From DASUNP01 sp963728545 (lineage in GTDB: Bacteria; Acidobacteriota; Blastocatellia; UBA7656), in NCBI GenBank assembly GCA_963728545.1, contig CAVSKO010000002.1, positions 3,968,001-4,032,000 on the forward strand: 64,000 nucleotides of DNA, given 5' to 3'. Positions within the stretch are counted from its first letter, which is position 1. Each line of letters begins with the position of its first letter. Both the position numbers and the translations under genes were made by a program. Shown piece by piece: positions 52,451 through 61,637 of the stretch. The notes beneath the pieces were generated by a model, which worked only from the letters and a program-made list of their open reading frames with translations, was not told where the DNA came from and searched no databases.

Positions 52451-52807
52451 ATGAAAAGAAAAAGCGTTTTTCTAAGCATTTCCATCACTCTGCTGGCATT
52501 GGCGCTGACAGGCTGTCCTGAACGCAAGCGCATAGCCGATATAAACTCGGACCCTGGGCGTTACTTTGACAAAGAAGTTACCGTAGTCGGGCGCGTGACT
52601 CGTTCTTACGGGGCGCTAGGGACGGGCGTGTTCGAGATTGATGACGGCACCGGGCGCATGTGGGTTTTAAGCGAGACTTACGGCGTGCCTTCAAAAGACG
52701 CGTATGTAGGCGTCACGGGGAGGGTTTACAACGGCCTCTCCTGGGACGGGCGCAATTACGGCCTGGGAATGCGCGAAACAAAACGCCACTCGCGCAAGAC
52801 AAGGTAA
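52451..52807 (+). CDS. Lipoprotein with OB-fold-like domain
   Basis: 118 aa. A lipobox LALTGC (Cys22) follows a hydrophobic signal segment. The mature part (INSDPGRYFDKEVTVVGRVT, GVFEIDDGTGRMWVLSE, GRV) has the strand pattern of small OB-fold proteins. GGAGG sits before the start. Anchored to a membrane; ligand unknown. The 260 bp upstream hold nothing recognisable. Confidence 0.8.
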   Translation: MKRKSVFLSISITLLALALTGCPERKRIADINSDPGRYFDKEVTVVGRVTRSYGALGTGVFEIDDGTGRMWVLSETYGVPSKDAYVGVTGRVYNGLSWDGRNYGLGMRETKRHSRKTR

Positions 52808-52833
52808 TTGGATGATAGGGGATGCAAAAAGAT

Positions 52834-52922
52834 TCACCGCAGAGACACAGAGGACACAGAGGGGGCGCAGAGAAACGTATAATCTCTGCGCCCCCTCTGT
52901 GTCCTCTGTGTCTCTGCGGTGA
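52834..52922. repeat. Extragenic palindrome, 40-nt perfect arms
   Basis: Arms 52834-52873 and 52883-52922 are exact reverse complements (beginning TCACCGCAGAGACACAGAGG) around the loop AACGTATAA. Related palindrome at 58568-58649 with the reverse-complement loop. Confidence 0.92.
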
Positions 52923-52970
52923 GATGTCTTGGATCTGCTACACTCTGCCCCAGGATAATCACGAAACGAC

Positions 52971-53726
52971 CTACGCCGTTCGGAACGCGCCTGTTCTGCG
53001 ACCCGCCGCAAAGAGCTTTATTAAAACAACGCCTGCGATGAAACCGCCTATGTGCGCCGCATAAGCTACGCCGCCCTCTTGCGACCCGCTCCCGAAAACC
53101 CCCAGGCCGTTAATCAATTGGAAGGCGAACCATAACCCGATGGCGACGATGGCCGGAACTTCTGTCAGGAAGTAGGAAACAAGTACTCGCACACGACGCT
53201 TAGGGAAAAGCAAGATGTAGCCGCCCAGCACCCCTGAAATCGCGCCCGATGCGCCGAGGCTCGGAATTAAAGGGTTGCCGCCAAAGGCTACGGTCGCAAA
53301 AACATGGGCGAGCGAGGCTATCAACCCGCAAACGAGATAAAAGATCAGATACCTGAATCGCCCAAGCAGGTTTTCAATGTTGTCGCCGAATATCCACAAA
53401 AAGAGCATGTTGCCGAGCAGGTGAGCGACCCCCCCGTGCATAAACATCGAAGTCAGCAGCGTGAAATATACAGGGACCGGCGTCGGTTGCAGGCCGGGCG
53501 CTTTGAAACGCTGACCGCTCACGGGGTCTTCAACCACGCGGTCGGCAGTCACCCGGTCTTGCCCCGTTACTATCTCTTCCGGCACGGTCGAGAAGGCATA
53601 GGTGAATTTATCGTTCGACCCCAGGCCTTGAAAAAAGACAAAGACCAGCACGTTTGCCGCGATCAGCAGGTAATTGATTATCGGCGTGGCTGTGCGATCA
53701 GAGTTGTCGTCGCCTATTGGAAACAT
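52971..53726 (-). CDS. Rhomboid-family intramembrane serine protease
   Basis: 251 aa with about six transmembrane helices (IINYLLIAANVLVFVFFQGL, LIFYLVCGLIASLAHVF, AHIGGFIAGVVLIKLF). Catalytic pair: Ser in GASGAISGVLGG and His in YAAHIGGFIAG. HLLGNMLFLWIFGDNIE is the usual HxxxN loop. Cuts membrane proteins within the bilayer. Possibly followed by the symporter gene in one transcript? They are on the same strand with an 80-bp gap in between. Confidence 0.9.
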   Translation of the reverse strand: MFPIGDDNSDRTATPIINYLLIAANVLVFVFFQGLGSNDKFTYAFSTVPEEIVTGQDRVTADRVVEDPVSGQRFKAPGLQPTPVPVYFTLLTSMFMHGGVAHLLGNMLFLWIFGDNIENLLGRFRYLIFYLVCGLIASLAHVFATVAFGGNPLIPSLGASGAISGVLGGYILLFPKRRVRVLVSYFLTEVPAIVAIGLWFAFQLINGLGVFGSGSQEGGVAYAAHIGGFIAGVVLIKLFAAGRRTGAFRTA

Positions 53727-53807
53727 CCAGGTAGCTCCTTCTCAAAAGCTTATCCTCGCAAGCGTTGAGCAGGCACAACTCCAGTCTACAGGCGACCGAC
53801 CAGTCGC

Positions 53808-55259
53808 TCAAGCCGCTTTCGCCCGACGCGGTTTCAGCAGCTCGTAACCCTCCGAGCGCGCGACGTAGGTCGCCGCCGTGATGTCTCCCGTGACGTTGAG
53901 CGTCGTCCGGCACATATCGAGTATGCGGTCGACGCCCAGTATGATTGCGATGAGCGCGGGGTTGACGTTTATGGTTGCCAGGACGATGACTATGAAAGGT
54001 ATTGACCCCGACGGCACGCCCGCCGTCCCTATGCCGCCCAATATCGCAAGATAGGCGACCATGATCTGCTGGCCCATCGTGAGGTCGACTCCGGCAAGCT
54101 GCGCCAGAAACAGCACGGTCACTCCTTCGTAAAGCGCAGTCCCGTTTTGATTGGCCGTCGCGCCCACGGTCAAGACAAAGCTGTTTATCTCGCGCGGCAC
54201 GCCGAGGTTCTCTTCTGTGACACGCAGGGCGGTCGGCAGCGTCGCGTTTGATGAAGAGGTAGAGAACGCCGTGAGCATCACGGTCTTGATGCGCCGGAAA
54301 AATTCTATCGGCGATATGCGCGAAAGCAGATAGACCGACAGCGAGTAGACGCCGAACATGTGCAGGGCCAATCCGAAAAGCACCGTCACGACGAACCACG
54401 CGAGCGCGCCAAGCAGATCGAGGCCGAACCGCGCCGTGTTGTTGAAAAGCAGACAGGCGACGGCAAAGGGCGCGAACTTCATTATGATGTCGATGACTTT
54501 CGCTGAAATCTCGTAAAGCGCTTCAAGCCCGCGCACAAACGGGGCCGTAACCGTGGGCGAGACCATCGTGACGGCGATGCCCAGTATGAGCGCAAAAAAC
54601 ATCAGGTGGAGCATGTCCGGCCTTCCGGTTGATGAGGCCTTGCTCGGGTCCGACTGCACGCCTGCTATATCTGCGAATGGATTTTCTGGAACGATGGTCT
54701 TTACGACCTTCATGAGTACAGAATCGCTTGCCCCTGATTTCTGCGCCGCCTCGACCTCCTTAGAGGCGGCCGAGCCATAGCGCTGTTGGAGTTCGGCGGC
54801 CGTTTCGGGGTTTATACGCTCGCCCGGTCGGACCGTGTTTGCGAGCGTCAACCCGATCACTACGGAGATTGCCGAAATGATTATCGTATAAGCTAAGGTC
54901 TTAAGCCCCACGCGTCCGAGCTTGCGCACGTCGCCTATCCCGGCCACGCCCACGACAAGAGAGGAAAAGACCAGAGGGATCACGATCATCAAAAGCAACC
55001 GCAGAAACAGATGCCCGATGGGTTCTGTAATATTGCTGATGACCCAACTGACGCGAGGGTTATCGCCGCCCGCAATCGCGTTTACAGCCACTCCCGCGAC
55101 GACGCCCACGACCAGCCCTATCAAAATCCGCGTGTGCAGCGGCATCCCCTTGGGGCGATCCGGCGTCTCGTCTTTGAGGTCCGTAGTCTCTTCGCGCTCG
55201 TATGCATTTGGGTCTAGCTCGGGATTGGTCACACTTCTCTCTTTGTCTTCGTCGGCCAT
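53808..55259 (-). CDS. Dicarboxylate/amino acid:cation symporter (DAACS family)
   Basis: 483 aa. Family signatures: TAFSTSSSNATLPTALRV (Ser-rich re-entrant loop HP1), GATANQNGTALYEGVTVLF, and GGIGTAGVPSGSIPF (HP2). About eight transmembrane helices plus the two hairpins. The first 40 residues are polar and cytoplasmic. Transports glutamate, aspartate or C4-dicarboxylates with sodium or protons. An inserted segment between helices 3 and 4 (AAELQQRYGSAASKEVEAAQ) is longer than in GltP. Confidence 0.9.
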   Translation of the reverse strand: MADEDKERSVTNPELDPNAYEREETTDLKDETPDRPKGMPLHTRILIGLVVGVVAGVAVNAIAGGDNPRVSWVISNITEPIGHLFLRLLLMIVIPLVFSSLVVGVAGIGDVRKLGRVGLKTLAYTIIISAISVVIGLTLANTVRPGERINPETAAELQQRYGSAASKEVEAAQKSGASDSVLMKVVKTIVPENPFADIAGVQSDPSKASSTGRPDMLHLMFFALILGIAVTMVSPTVTAPFVRGLEALYEISAKVIDIIMKFAPFAVACLLFNNTARFGLDLLGALAWFVVTVLFGLALHMFGVYSLSVYLLSRISPIEFFRRIKTVMLTAFSTSSSNATLPTALRVTEENLGVPREINSFVLTVGATANQNGTALYEGVTVLFLAQLAGVDLTMGQQIMVAYLAILGGIGTAGVPSGSIPFIVIVLATINVNPALIAIILGVDRILDMCRTTLNVTGDITAATYVARSEGYELLKPRRAKAA

Positions 55260-55327
55260 GTTTCGCTCTCTCGTAGCAAGATTGGATTTTGTGCGTTGGA
55301 AGGTTATGGGTTTTGGAAGCTCAAGTC

Positions 55328-55385
55328 AAACCACAATCCACAGATGAACACCGATTCTATATGTGTTCATCTGTGACGTGGTTTA
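55328..55385. repeat. Extragenic inverted repeat
   Basis: Arms AAACCACAATCCACAGATGA plus ACAC and GTGTTCATCTGTGACGTGGT plus TTA, imperfect, around about 11 nt. Lies between the symporter and the next gene; a third long palindrome of the chromosomal part. Confidence 0.75.
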
Positions 55386-55421
55386 GCTGTGTCTATTCGT
55401 CGTCTTGATTATGGCAATGAG

Positions 55422-55757
55422 CTAAGGTTCTAACCTTTCGCCTGCTGTCGCGGTGCGGCTGAACTCCTGGTCGGACTGATCGTCGCCCCTGCTTGTTTCG
55501 GGCTCGAATCTCTGTTCAAAACGCTCTGTTGATTCTGCTTGATCGGTCTTTTGAGGCGAGCCTTCAGCAAAACCTAGAAACTCGCTCGCTCGCTCGCCGC
55601 TTTCTCCCTGAGCTATTTCTAGCACGCTGGTCCATTCGACGCGAGCAGTCTTTCGCTTGCCCTTCAAGCGAAAGCCCACGCCTGTCTCTTCCACTGTGAC
55701 TATAAAGGTATTCCCGTCAATATCGATTTCTCGGTTTATGGGCTTGGAAAATTTCAT
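55422..55757 (-). CDS. Small hypothetical protein
   Basis: 111 aa from the ATG at 55757, preceded by GGGAGGG at a good distance; the frame can be extended to 55853 but without such a site. The N-terminal half is beta-rich (REIDIDGNTFIVTVEETGVG, FRLKGKRKTARVEWTSVLEI), the rest charged and disordered (EQRFEPETSRGDDQSDQEF). No family recognised. Probably cytoplasmic. Confidence 0.65.
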   Translation of the reverse strand: MKFSKPINREIDIDGNTFIVTVEETGVGFRLKGKRKTARVEWTSVLEIAQGESGERASEFLGFAEGSPQKTDQAESTERFEQRFEPETSRGDDQSDQEFSRTATAGERLEP

Positions 55758-55868
55758 CAGACAACCCTCCCTGCTGAAAATGCTCGAACACTTCCTGGTA
55801 GGTCCACAAAAAGCTAAAGAAAATTCTAAGGGTCGCCGCCCGCCTTTGTCCACCGCGCGACGCGCGGG

Positions 55869-56231
55869 CTAGGCAAGCAGGTTTCGTATCATGGGGAGGA
55901 ATTCATTGAAGACCAGTGGTTTTCGGGCGCAGGCCGAGGCGCCCGCGGCGATGGCGTTTTTCATCGTTACCGCGCCGTAGGCCGTAATCGCAAGTATAGG
56001 CAATGCGGCCATCTCCTCTTTTAGCCTTATCTTGCGCGTAAGCTCTATGCCGTTGAGGCGCGGCATGCTTATGTCTGTGATTATGAGGTCTGGTTTCTGC
56101 TCGCCCGCCACCGCGAGCGCGCATTCTCCGTCGGCTGCGGTAAGTACTTCATATCCTTCGGTCTTTAGGATGAGTGATAGGATGTAGCGCGTGTCAAAGT
56201 CGTCCTCGACAACCAGAATCTTTTTCGCCAT
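55869..56231 (-). CDS. Stand-alone response-regulator receiver protein
   Basis: 120 aa from the ATG at 56231. Receiver-domain residues: acidic pocket VVEDDFDTRY, phosphorylated Asp in LIITDISMPRLNG, Thr in LAITAYG, and Lys in CARKPLVF. No output domain, so it acts through protein contacts, as CheY or Spo0F do. No kinase gene is adjacent. A longer frame from 56333 lacks a ribosome-binding site. Confidence 0.88.
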   Translation of the reverse strand: MAKKILVVEDDFDTRYILSLILKTEGYEVLTAADGECALAVAGEQKPDLIITDISMPRLNGIELTRKIRLKEEMAALPILAITAYGAVTMKNAIAAGASACARKPLVFNEFLPMIRNLLA

Positions 56232-56427
56232 ACGGGTCGCCCTTTTGCCGAGATTGGTTCTGAATTTTAGCATCCACGCCCGGAAAAAGAAATAATAATC
56301 CCTTGAAACATAAACCGCCACCCGACCGTACATCGAGGCAAGCCAAATCCTGGCTCAAGAAAAGCCTAATTAATGCGCCGGCTGGTTACAGGTCGCGCTA
56401 AAAATGCTCATTAAGAGGAACAATGAA

Positions 56428-57708
56428 ATGAAAATCCGCAAGATGTTCACTTACCTTTCGCTCGCAACGGCGGTGCTTATGGCCGTAGCTTTCACAGCCT
56501 ACGGCGCGGGCAATACGCCGAACGGAAAGAAAATTACTTTCACCACCAAATCGAAGGAAGCTAAAGATTATGTCGCCGAGATCGTGCGCAGCATTGAAAG
56601 CTTCCGCTTTGGAAACGAGTGGCTGCCGCTGGCCCAGAAGGCCGCAGCGGCCGACCCTGAATTCGCGTTCGCGCATTATCTGGTCGCAACCGCCACCCCT
56701 CCGCCCAACGCAAAGGCGCACGCCGATAAGGCGGTCGAGCTTTCTAAAAAAGCTTCGGACGGTGAGCGCCGCTACATCGAAGCGGTGCTGCTTACGCGCG
56801 CCCAGAAGCACGACGAATCGCTTGCGATCTTTAATGATCTCGCCAAACAATTTCCCGAAGAACGCATGGTGCAGATGATGCTCGGCCAGGTCAACATGGC
56901 AAAAGGCAATCTCGACCAGGCGCGCGTCCATTTCGAGAATGCGCGCAAGCTCGACGGCAGCACCCCGCGAGTCTATACCTTCCTTGGCAACATAGAGCTT
57001 ATGAAGGGCGATTACGGAAAGGCCCGCGAGCTTTTCAAGACCTCCCTCAGCAAAAAGATTAGCGGCACAGCGCCGGGCGGGCCAGCCTACGGGATGGCTT
57101 TCACCCACATCTATCAAGGCGACTTGGCGGGGGCTCTAAAGACCCTGGAAGCTTATCAAGTCGAATACTCGCAGACGCCGGGGGCGAAAGACTTCCCGCC
57201 CGTCTTCGTGTGGAACTCGATAGGCCGCCTGCTTCTTGAAAACGGACGCGCCGAAGAATCTATAAAGGCATATGAAGCGGGCTACGCTACGGTGCCGGGC
57301 AGCAACCTCCCCGAGCTAGAAAAGAAGATATGGCTTGGTCGCCTGCATCACGGCAAGGGCCGCGCGCTCGCAAAGATGGGCAAGCACGAAGAAGCCTGGA
57401 AGGAAGCCGAGCTGATAAAGAAAATGATCGATGAAGGCGGTGAGCAGGGACAGCAGTTCATGCCTGCTTATCATTACATCGCAGGCTATCTGAAGCTTGA
57501 GAGCGGCGATTACGCGAAGGCCATCGAGCATATGAAACAATCGGATTTGACCGATCCGTTCCACAAGCTTCTTCTCGCTCGCGCTTATGAAAAATCGGGC
57601 GACGAAGCCAACGCGCAAAAACTCTACAAAGAGATAGTCGCTTTCCAGTTCAATTCGATGGAGAGGGCGCTATCTTACCAGGAAGCCAAAAAGAAGCTGA
57701 AAGCTTAA
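56428..57708 (+). CDS. Exported tetratricopeptide-repeat protein
   Basis: 426 aa from the ATG at 56428, nine bases after AGAGG. Signal peptide (FTYLSLATAVLMAVAFTAYG). TPR units are visible throughout, e.g. AQKHDESLAIFNDLAKQFPE, VNMAKGNLDQARVHFENARK, ELMKGDYGKARELFKTSLSK, LLLARAYEKSGDEANAQKLY. TPR proteins scaffold complexes; in the periplasm or on the outer membrane here. Partner unknown; gene stands alone. Confidence 0.85.
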   Translation: MKIRKMFTYLSLATAVLMAVAFTAYGAGNTPNGKKITFTTKSKEAKDYVAEIVRSIESFRFGNEWLPLAQKAAAADPEFAFAHYLVATATPPPNAKAHADKAVELSKKASDGERRYIEAVLLTRAQKHDESLAIFNDLAKQFPEERMVQMMLGQVNMAKGNLDQARVHFENARKLDGSTPRVYTFLGNIELMKGDYGKARELFKTSLSKKISGTAPGGPAYGMAFTHIYQGDLAGALKTLEAYQVEYSQTPGAKDFPPVFVWNSIGRLLLENGRAEESIKAYEAGYATVPGSNLPELEKKIWLGRLHHGKGRALAKMGKHEEAWKEAELIKKMIDEGGEQGQQFMPAYHYIAGYLKLESGDYAKAIEHMKQSDLTDPFHKLLLARAYEKSGDEANAQKLYKEIVAFQFNSMERALSYQEAKKKLKA

Positions 57709-57886
57709 GCGCGTAACGAATTATTTGCGTGTGCAATAGTCAGGGGGCGACTCTTCGGGGCCGCCCCTCCTTTTTTTTCCGAGCAACCAAAAAGAGAAAA
57801 ATGCGCTCTAAGGCTACGCGCGTCCATATCGTTTTTGTTATTCTCACGAAAAGCTGGATCAATCTGTCTCGACGAGGATAGAAAAG

Positions 57887-58531
57887 ATGGCGGACGTAGC
57901 TATTCAAACACCCGACAAGCAAAGATTCAGACAGGTAGAGTTTTACCTGTTTACCGTAATCGCTTTTGTAGGCAAGTCGCTTTTGCTGGTTCAACTGCCT
58001 TATCGCCCCTGGTATGTAAACACGCTCTACACCGTGCTGCTGCTCGTATTCCTATACGGATATTTCAGGTTCAGACAGAATATACAGCTCCCGGCATTCG
58101 TCGTCTTCTGTCTCGCGGCTGCCGTGGGAACGGACGTGTTGGGAAACCTCTTTCAACTCTACGGCGATCAGCCCTGGATCGGCCCCATATATTTTGATGA
58201 GTTCTCACACTTCGTCGGCTCAGGCTTTTCGCTCGTGCCCGCATACTGGTTGTTGAGGGCGACCACAAGGAGGATGGGGTTCAAGCTGCCGGTCGATATG
58301 ACGGCTTTCTTCGCCGTGACGATAACCTTCAGCCTCTGCGCTTATTATGAGATTCTTGAGCTGTGGGACGAAAAATTCTACACCGCTCCAGGCTGGCGAC
58401 TCCACAGCCCGACCGACTCGCCTAACGATCTGCAATGGGACCTGGCCGGGATAGTGATCGCCGCGCTGATAACGACTCTCGTATTCAAGCTGATGGACCA
58501 AAGGGCAAAACCCGTTGAGCAGGTTTCTTGA
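57887..58531 (+). CDS. DUF2238/YjdF-like membrane protein
   Basis: 214 aa, about six transmembrane helices. Family features: GNLFQLY, YFDEFSHFVGSGFSLVPAYW, a buried Glu in LCAYYEILELWDEKF and the end DSPNDLQWDLAGIVIAAL. Close in layout to YjdF/DUF2238 inner-membrane proteins, whose role is unknown. ATG preceded by GAGGATAGAAAAG. Confidence 0.75.
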   Translation: MADVAIQTPDKQRFRQVEFYLFTVIAFVGKSLLLVQLPYRPWYVNTLYTVLLLVFLYGYFRFRQNIQLPAFVVFCLAAAVGTDVLGNLFQLYGDQPWIGPIYFDEFSHFVGSGFSLVPAYWLLRATTRRMGFKLPVDMTAFFAVTITFSLCAYYEILELWDEKFYTAPGWRLHSPTDSPNDLQWDLAGIVIAALITTLVFKLMDQRAKPVEQVS

Positions 58532-58567
58532 TCAATACCGCCTAATGTACGGGACTGGAGAAACATC

Positions 58568-58649
58568 TCACCGCCGCAGACGCAGAGAACACAGAGCGGG
58601 CGCAGAGATTATACGTTTCTCTGCGCCCGCTCTGTGTTCTCTGCGGTGA
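58568..58649. repeat. Extragenic palindrome, second copy
   Basis: Same family as 52834-52922: TCACCGC...CGCAGAGA paired with TCTCTGCGCC...GCGGTGA, loop TTATACGTT. A 9-nt asymmetry exists in the left arm. It sits just past the convergent ends of the DUF2238 gene and glutamine synthetase. Confidence 0.88.
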
Positions 58650-58678
58650 ATCTTCTTTCATTCCCTTACAAATTCGCT

Positions 58679-60097
58679 CTAGATGTCGAAGTACATCGAG
58701 AACTCTATCGGGTGCGGTCGTATGCGCACGGGGTTGATCTCGTGGCTGCGCTTGTAATCTATCCACCGCTCGATGAGCGCTTCACTGAAAACGTCATTCG
58801 GAAGAAGGAAGTCGTGATCTTCTTCGAGCGCGCGCAAAGACTCGTCGAGCGAGCCGGGCATTGAGGGCACGTTTTTCAACTCTTCCGGCGAGAGATCATA
58901 AATGTCTTTGTCGAGCGGCTCCCCGGGATCGATGCGGTTTTGAATTCCGTCAAGCCCCGCCATCAACATCGCGGCGAAAGCCAGGTAAGGATTGCACGAC
59001 GGGTCGGGCGGGCGGAACTCCAACCGCTTCGCCTTCGGGTTCGTAGAGAACATCGGAATGCGGACGGCAGCCGAGCGATTGCGCGCCGAGTAGGCCAGGT
59101 TCACCGGCGCTTCAAAACCGGGGACCAGACGCTTGTAGCTGTTCGTAGTCGGCGCGGCAAAAGCCGCTATCGCTCGCGCGTGTTTCAAAAGCCCGCCGAT
59201 GTAGTGCAGCGCCATCTCTGACAGCCCCGCATAGCCTTCGCCTGCAAACAGAGGCTGTCCCGCTTTCCAGATCAATTGGTGACAGTGCATGCCGTTGCCG
59301 TTGTCGCCGTAGATGGGCTTTGGCATAAACGTGGCCGCTTTGCCCGCGTGCAGCGCGGCATTCTTTACGGTGTATTTAAAGACCATCAAATTGTCGGCTG
59401 TCGTCATCAGCCGGTTGTAACGGAAATCGATTTCGCACTGCCCGCCCGAAGCCACTTCGTGATGATGGCACTCGACGGATATGCCCGCCTTCCTGAGCAG
59501 CATCGCTATCTGGGATCGCAAATCCGATATGGTGTCCAGAGGCGGGAGCGGCACGTAGCCCTCTTTCGGCCTTATGTGATAGCCGTGACCGTTCGAGCCG
59601 CCTCGCTCCGAAGAGGTATTCCAGGGGCCTTCAACCGAATCTACGGCATAACCCGATGTGTGGCCTTCGTTGTGAAAAGATACTTTGTCGAATATGAAGA
59701 ACTCTGCTTCGGGGCCAAAGTAAGCCGTATCGCCAATGCCTGTGAACCTCAGATAATTCTCCGCCCGCTCGGCCACGGCGCGCGGGTCAACCCAGTAGCC
59801 GTCACGGCTTATAGGGTCAAAGACGCTTGAGATCAAGCAAAGCGTCGCGGGCTTCATAAACGGGTCTATCCAGTATCGGGACGCGTCGGGTATCAAGAGC
59901 ATGTCCGATTCATTGATCGAAGCCCAGCCGCGCAGGCTCGACGCGTCAAAGCCCACGCCGTTTTCAAACGCATCGGTCCCGAACTCTTCTATGGGGATCG
60001 TCAGATGATGCCACTGGCCGAGCAGGTCCGTAAATCGCACGTCAACAAATTCGGCCCCCTGCTCGGCAGCAAATTTCAATGCCGCTTCTGCGCTCAT
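58679..60097 (-). CDS. glnA: Glutamine synthetase type I
   Basis: 472 aa from the ATG at 60097 (AAAGGAAC before it). GS motifs: beta-grasp start VDVRFTDLLGQWHHLTIPIE, GFDASSLRGWASINESDM, the metal site YFGPEAEFFIFDKV, HHHEVASGGQCEIDF, the ATP site NGNGMHCHQLIWK and RIPMFSTNPKAKRLEFRPPD. YDLSPEEL occupies the region where GSI-beta enzymes carry the adenylylated Tyr. Makes glutamine from glutamate, ammonium and ATP. Divergent from a LysR-type regulator that may control it. Confidence 0.95.
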   Translation of the reverse strand: MSAEAALKFAAEQGAEFVDVRFTDLLGQWHHLTIPIEEFGTDAFENGVGFDASSLRGWASINESDMLLIPDASRYWIDPFMKPATLCLISSVFDPISRDGYWVDPRAVAERAENYLRFTGIGDTAYFGPEAEFFIFDKVSFHNEGHTSGYAVDSVEGPWNTSSERGGSNGHGYHIRPKEGYVPLPPLDTISDLRSQIAMLLRKAGISVECHHHEVASGGQCEIDFRYNRLMTTADNLMVFKYTVKNAALHAGKAATFMPKPIYGDNGNGMHCHQLIWKAGQPLFAGEGYAGLSEMALHYIGGLLKHARAIAAFAAPTTNSYKRLVPGFEAPVNLAYSARNRSAAVRIPMFSTNPKAKRLEFRPPDPSCNPYLAFAAMLMAGLDGIQNRIDPGEPLDKDIYDLSPEELKNVPSMPGSLDESLRALEEDHDFLLPNDVFSEALIERWIDYKRSHEINPVRIRPHPIEFSMYFDI

Positions 60098-60234
60098 AAA
60101 ATTGTTCCTTTCGTTCGCCGGTGGATTTTGGTGTCGGTTTACCTCCATGTTTTACTCCGACAAATCGGATTTGTAAAATTTATTCTTTTTATGATACCTA
60201 TAAAAACTGTCTATACTTGCCGAAAGGGGTCGAG

Positions 60235-61155
60235 ATGGAGTTGTGGCAACTGGAGGTCTTCATGGCCGTCGCCGGGGAGCGTAGCTTTTCGCGCGCGGGC
60301 GCGCGCCTTGGGCGCACGCAACCGGCGATAAGCGCGGCCATAAAGCTGCTCGAAGACGAGCTAGGCGAGCGATTGTTCGACCGGATGGGGAAGGCCGTAA
60401 AGCTGACACGGGCGGGCGAGCTGTTGACCGATTACGCCCGAAGGCTGTTGCGATTGCGCGAGGAGGCTATGCTGGCCGTAGGAGAGCTGCGCGGCTTAAA
60501 TCGAGGCACGCTTTCTTTGGGCGCGAACGAAACGACCTGTCTTTACCTGCTGCCCGAAGTGCTGGCCTCGTTCAAGCAAACATACCCGCAGGTGCAGATA
60601 GACATACACCGCGCCATCTCGCGCGCCATAACAAAAAAGGTGTTGGACGGCTCGCTCGATTTCGGAATCGTCACTATGCCTGTAACCGACGGGCGACTTG
60701 AAACGATAACGATCCACCAGGATGAGCTGGCTTTAATCGTAGGCCCCGCGCACCGGCTGGCGCCTCGCCGCGTGGTGCAGATGAGAGAGCTTGACGAGGA
60801 GCCTTTTATACTGCACAGGGTCGGGACGACCACGCGCGAGCGATTGGTCAACCACTTCTCCGACGGCGGGGTGACGATCAAGGTCACGATGGAGCTTGAA
60901 TCAATAGAGACCATAAAACGGTTCGTCTCAATCGGGATGGGAATCTCTATCGTTCCCCGACTCTGCATCGCCAAAGAGATTCAAGACGGATCGCTTCGGG
61001 CGCTCGCGATCCGCGACGCCAGGTTTCATCGCCAGCTCGGTCTGATCTACAACAAAGGCCGATACCTGTCTCAAGCCGCAAGGGCATTTCTCGCCCTCAT
61101 AGCCGGGACCGAACCGTCCGCGCCCAAAGACAGGCTTGCGAAGCGCGCGGACTAG
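60235..61155 (+). CDS. LysR-family transcriptional regulator
   Basis: 306 aa from the ATG at 60235 (AAAGGGG just before). N-terminal winged helix: LEVFMAVAGERSFSRAGARL then GRTQPAISAAIKLLEDELGE. The effector-binding domain follows (LSLGANETTCLYLLPEVLAS ... FVSIGMGISIVPRLCIAKEI). Gene pair divergent from glnA with 137 bp between starts, the usual setting for control of the neighbour; glnA or other nitrogen genes are likely targets. Confidence 0.9.
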   Translation: MELWQLEVFMAVAGERSFSRAGARLGRTQPAISAAIKLLEDELGERLFDRMGKAVKLTRAGELLTDYARRLLRLREEAMLAVGELRGLNRGTLSLGANETTCLYLLPEVLASFKQTYPQVQIDIHRAISRAITKKVLDGSLDFGIVTMPVTDGRLETITIHQDELALIVGPAHRLAPRRVVQMRELDEEPFILHRVGTTTRERLVNHFSDGGVTIKVTMELESIETIKRFVSIGMGISIVPRLCIAKEIQDGSLRALAIRDARFHRQLGLIYNKGRYLSQAARAFLALIAGTEPSAPKDRLAKRAD

Positions 61156-61637
61156 GTCAAAACTCGATTGCTCATTATTAGCCCATTCATTTGAAATGTA
61201 ATTTTCAAATTCCGGTAATTCTTATTCTACTTTTGGGAAAGGGGTTTGGGGATTATTGGGACACCAGTTGCTGGATAGGGGTGGGGATTTTTACGCCATT
61301 TGCCTGTACACACAGCGTCAAAATCAGCTTTCATAAATATCGAGCTTCATAAAAAGAAGCCTCCAAATCTTGCGTAAAATCGGCTTGCTACCTGTGGAGA
61401 AATACCCCGAACCGGTGGCGAAAGCTCCGTTTAAGTTCGGCACATGGATTGATGTATAAAATGTCGCCCCGTAGCCCAAGCTATAGAAATATAGATGAGA
61501 CTAAAAAGATTGGTGTTGAAAAACAACCTTGCGCCGAGGGTGCCAGGAACCTCACCTATAAGCTGTCAAGGCGAGAGGGCCTCGCTCGATAAGGCAGCAA
61601 TTAACAATGACTAACGAAGACTAACGAAAGGATCTCG
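61156..61637. other. Long intergenic region before the subtilisin gene
   Basis: About 480 bp without an ORF. The 3' part (61535-61600) contains GC-rich inverted stretches, and a repeated GACTAACGAA (61607-61627) precedes the ribosome-binding site. I checked for common riboswitch cores and saw none that I could support. Confidence 0.4.

Noticed and set aside
61156..61637. Possible riboswitch or small RNA before the subtilisin gene
   Set aside because: Several short dyads but no match to a riboswitch core that I can support; a covariance search would decide.
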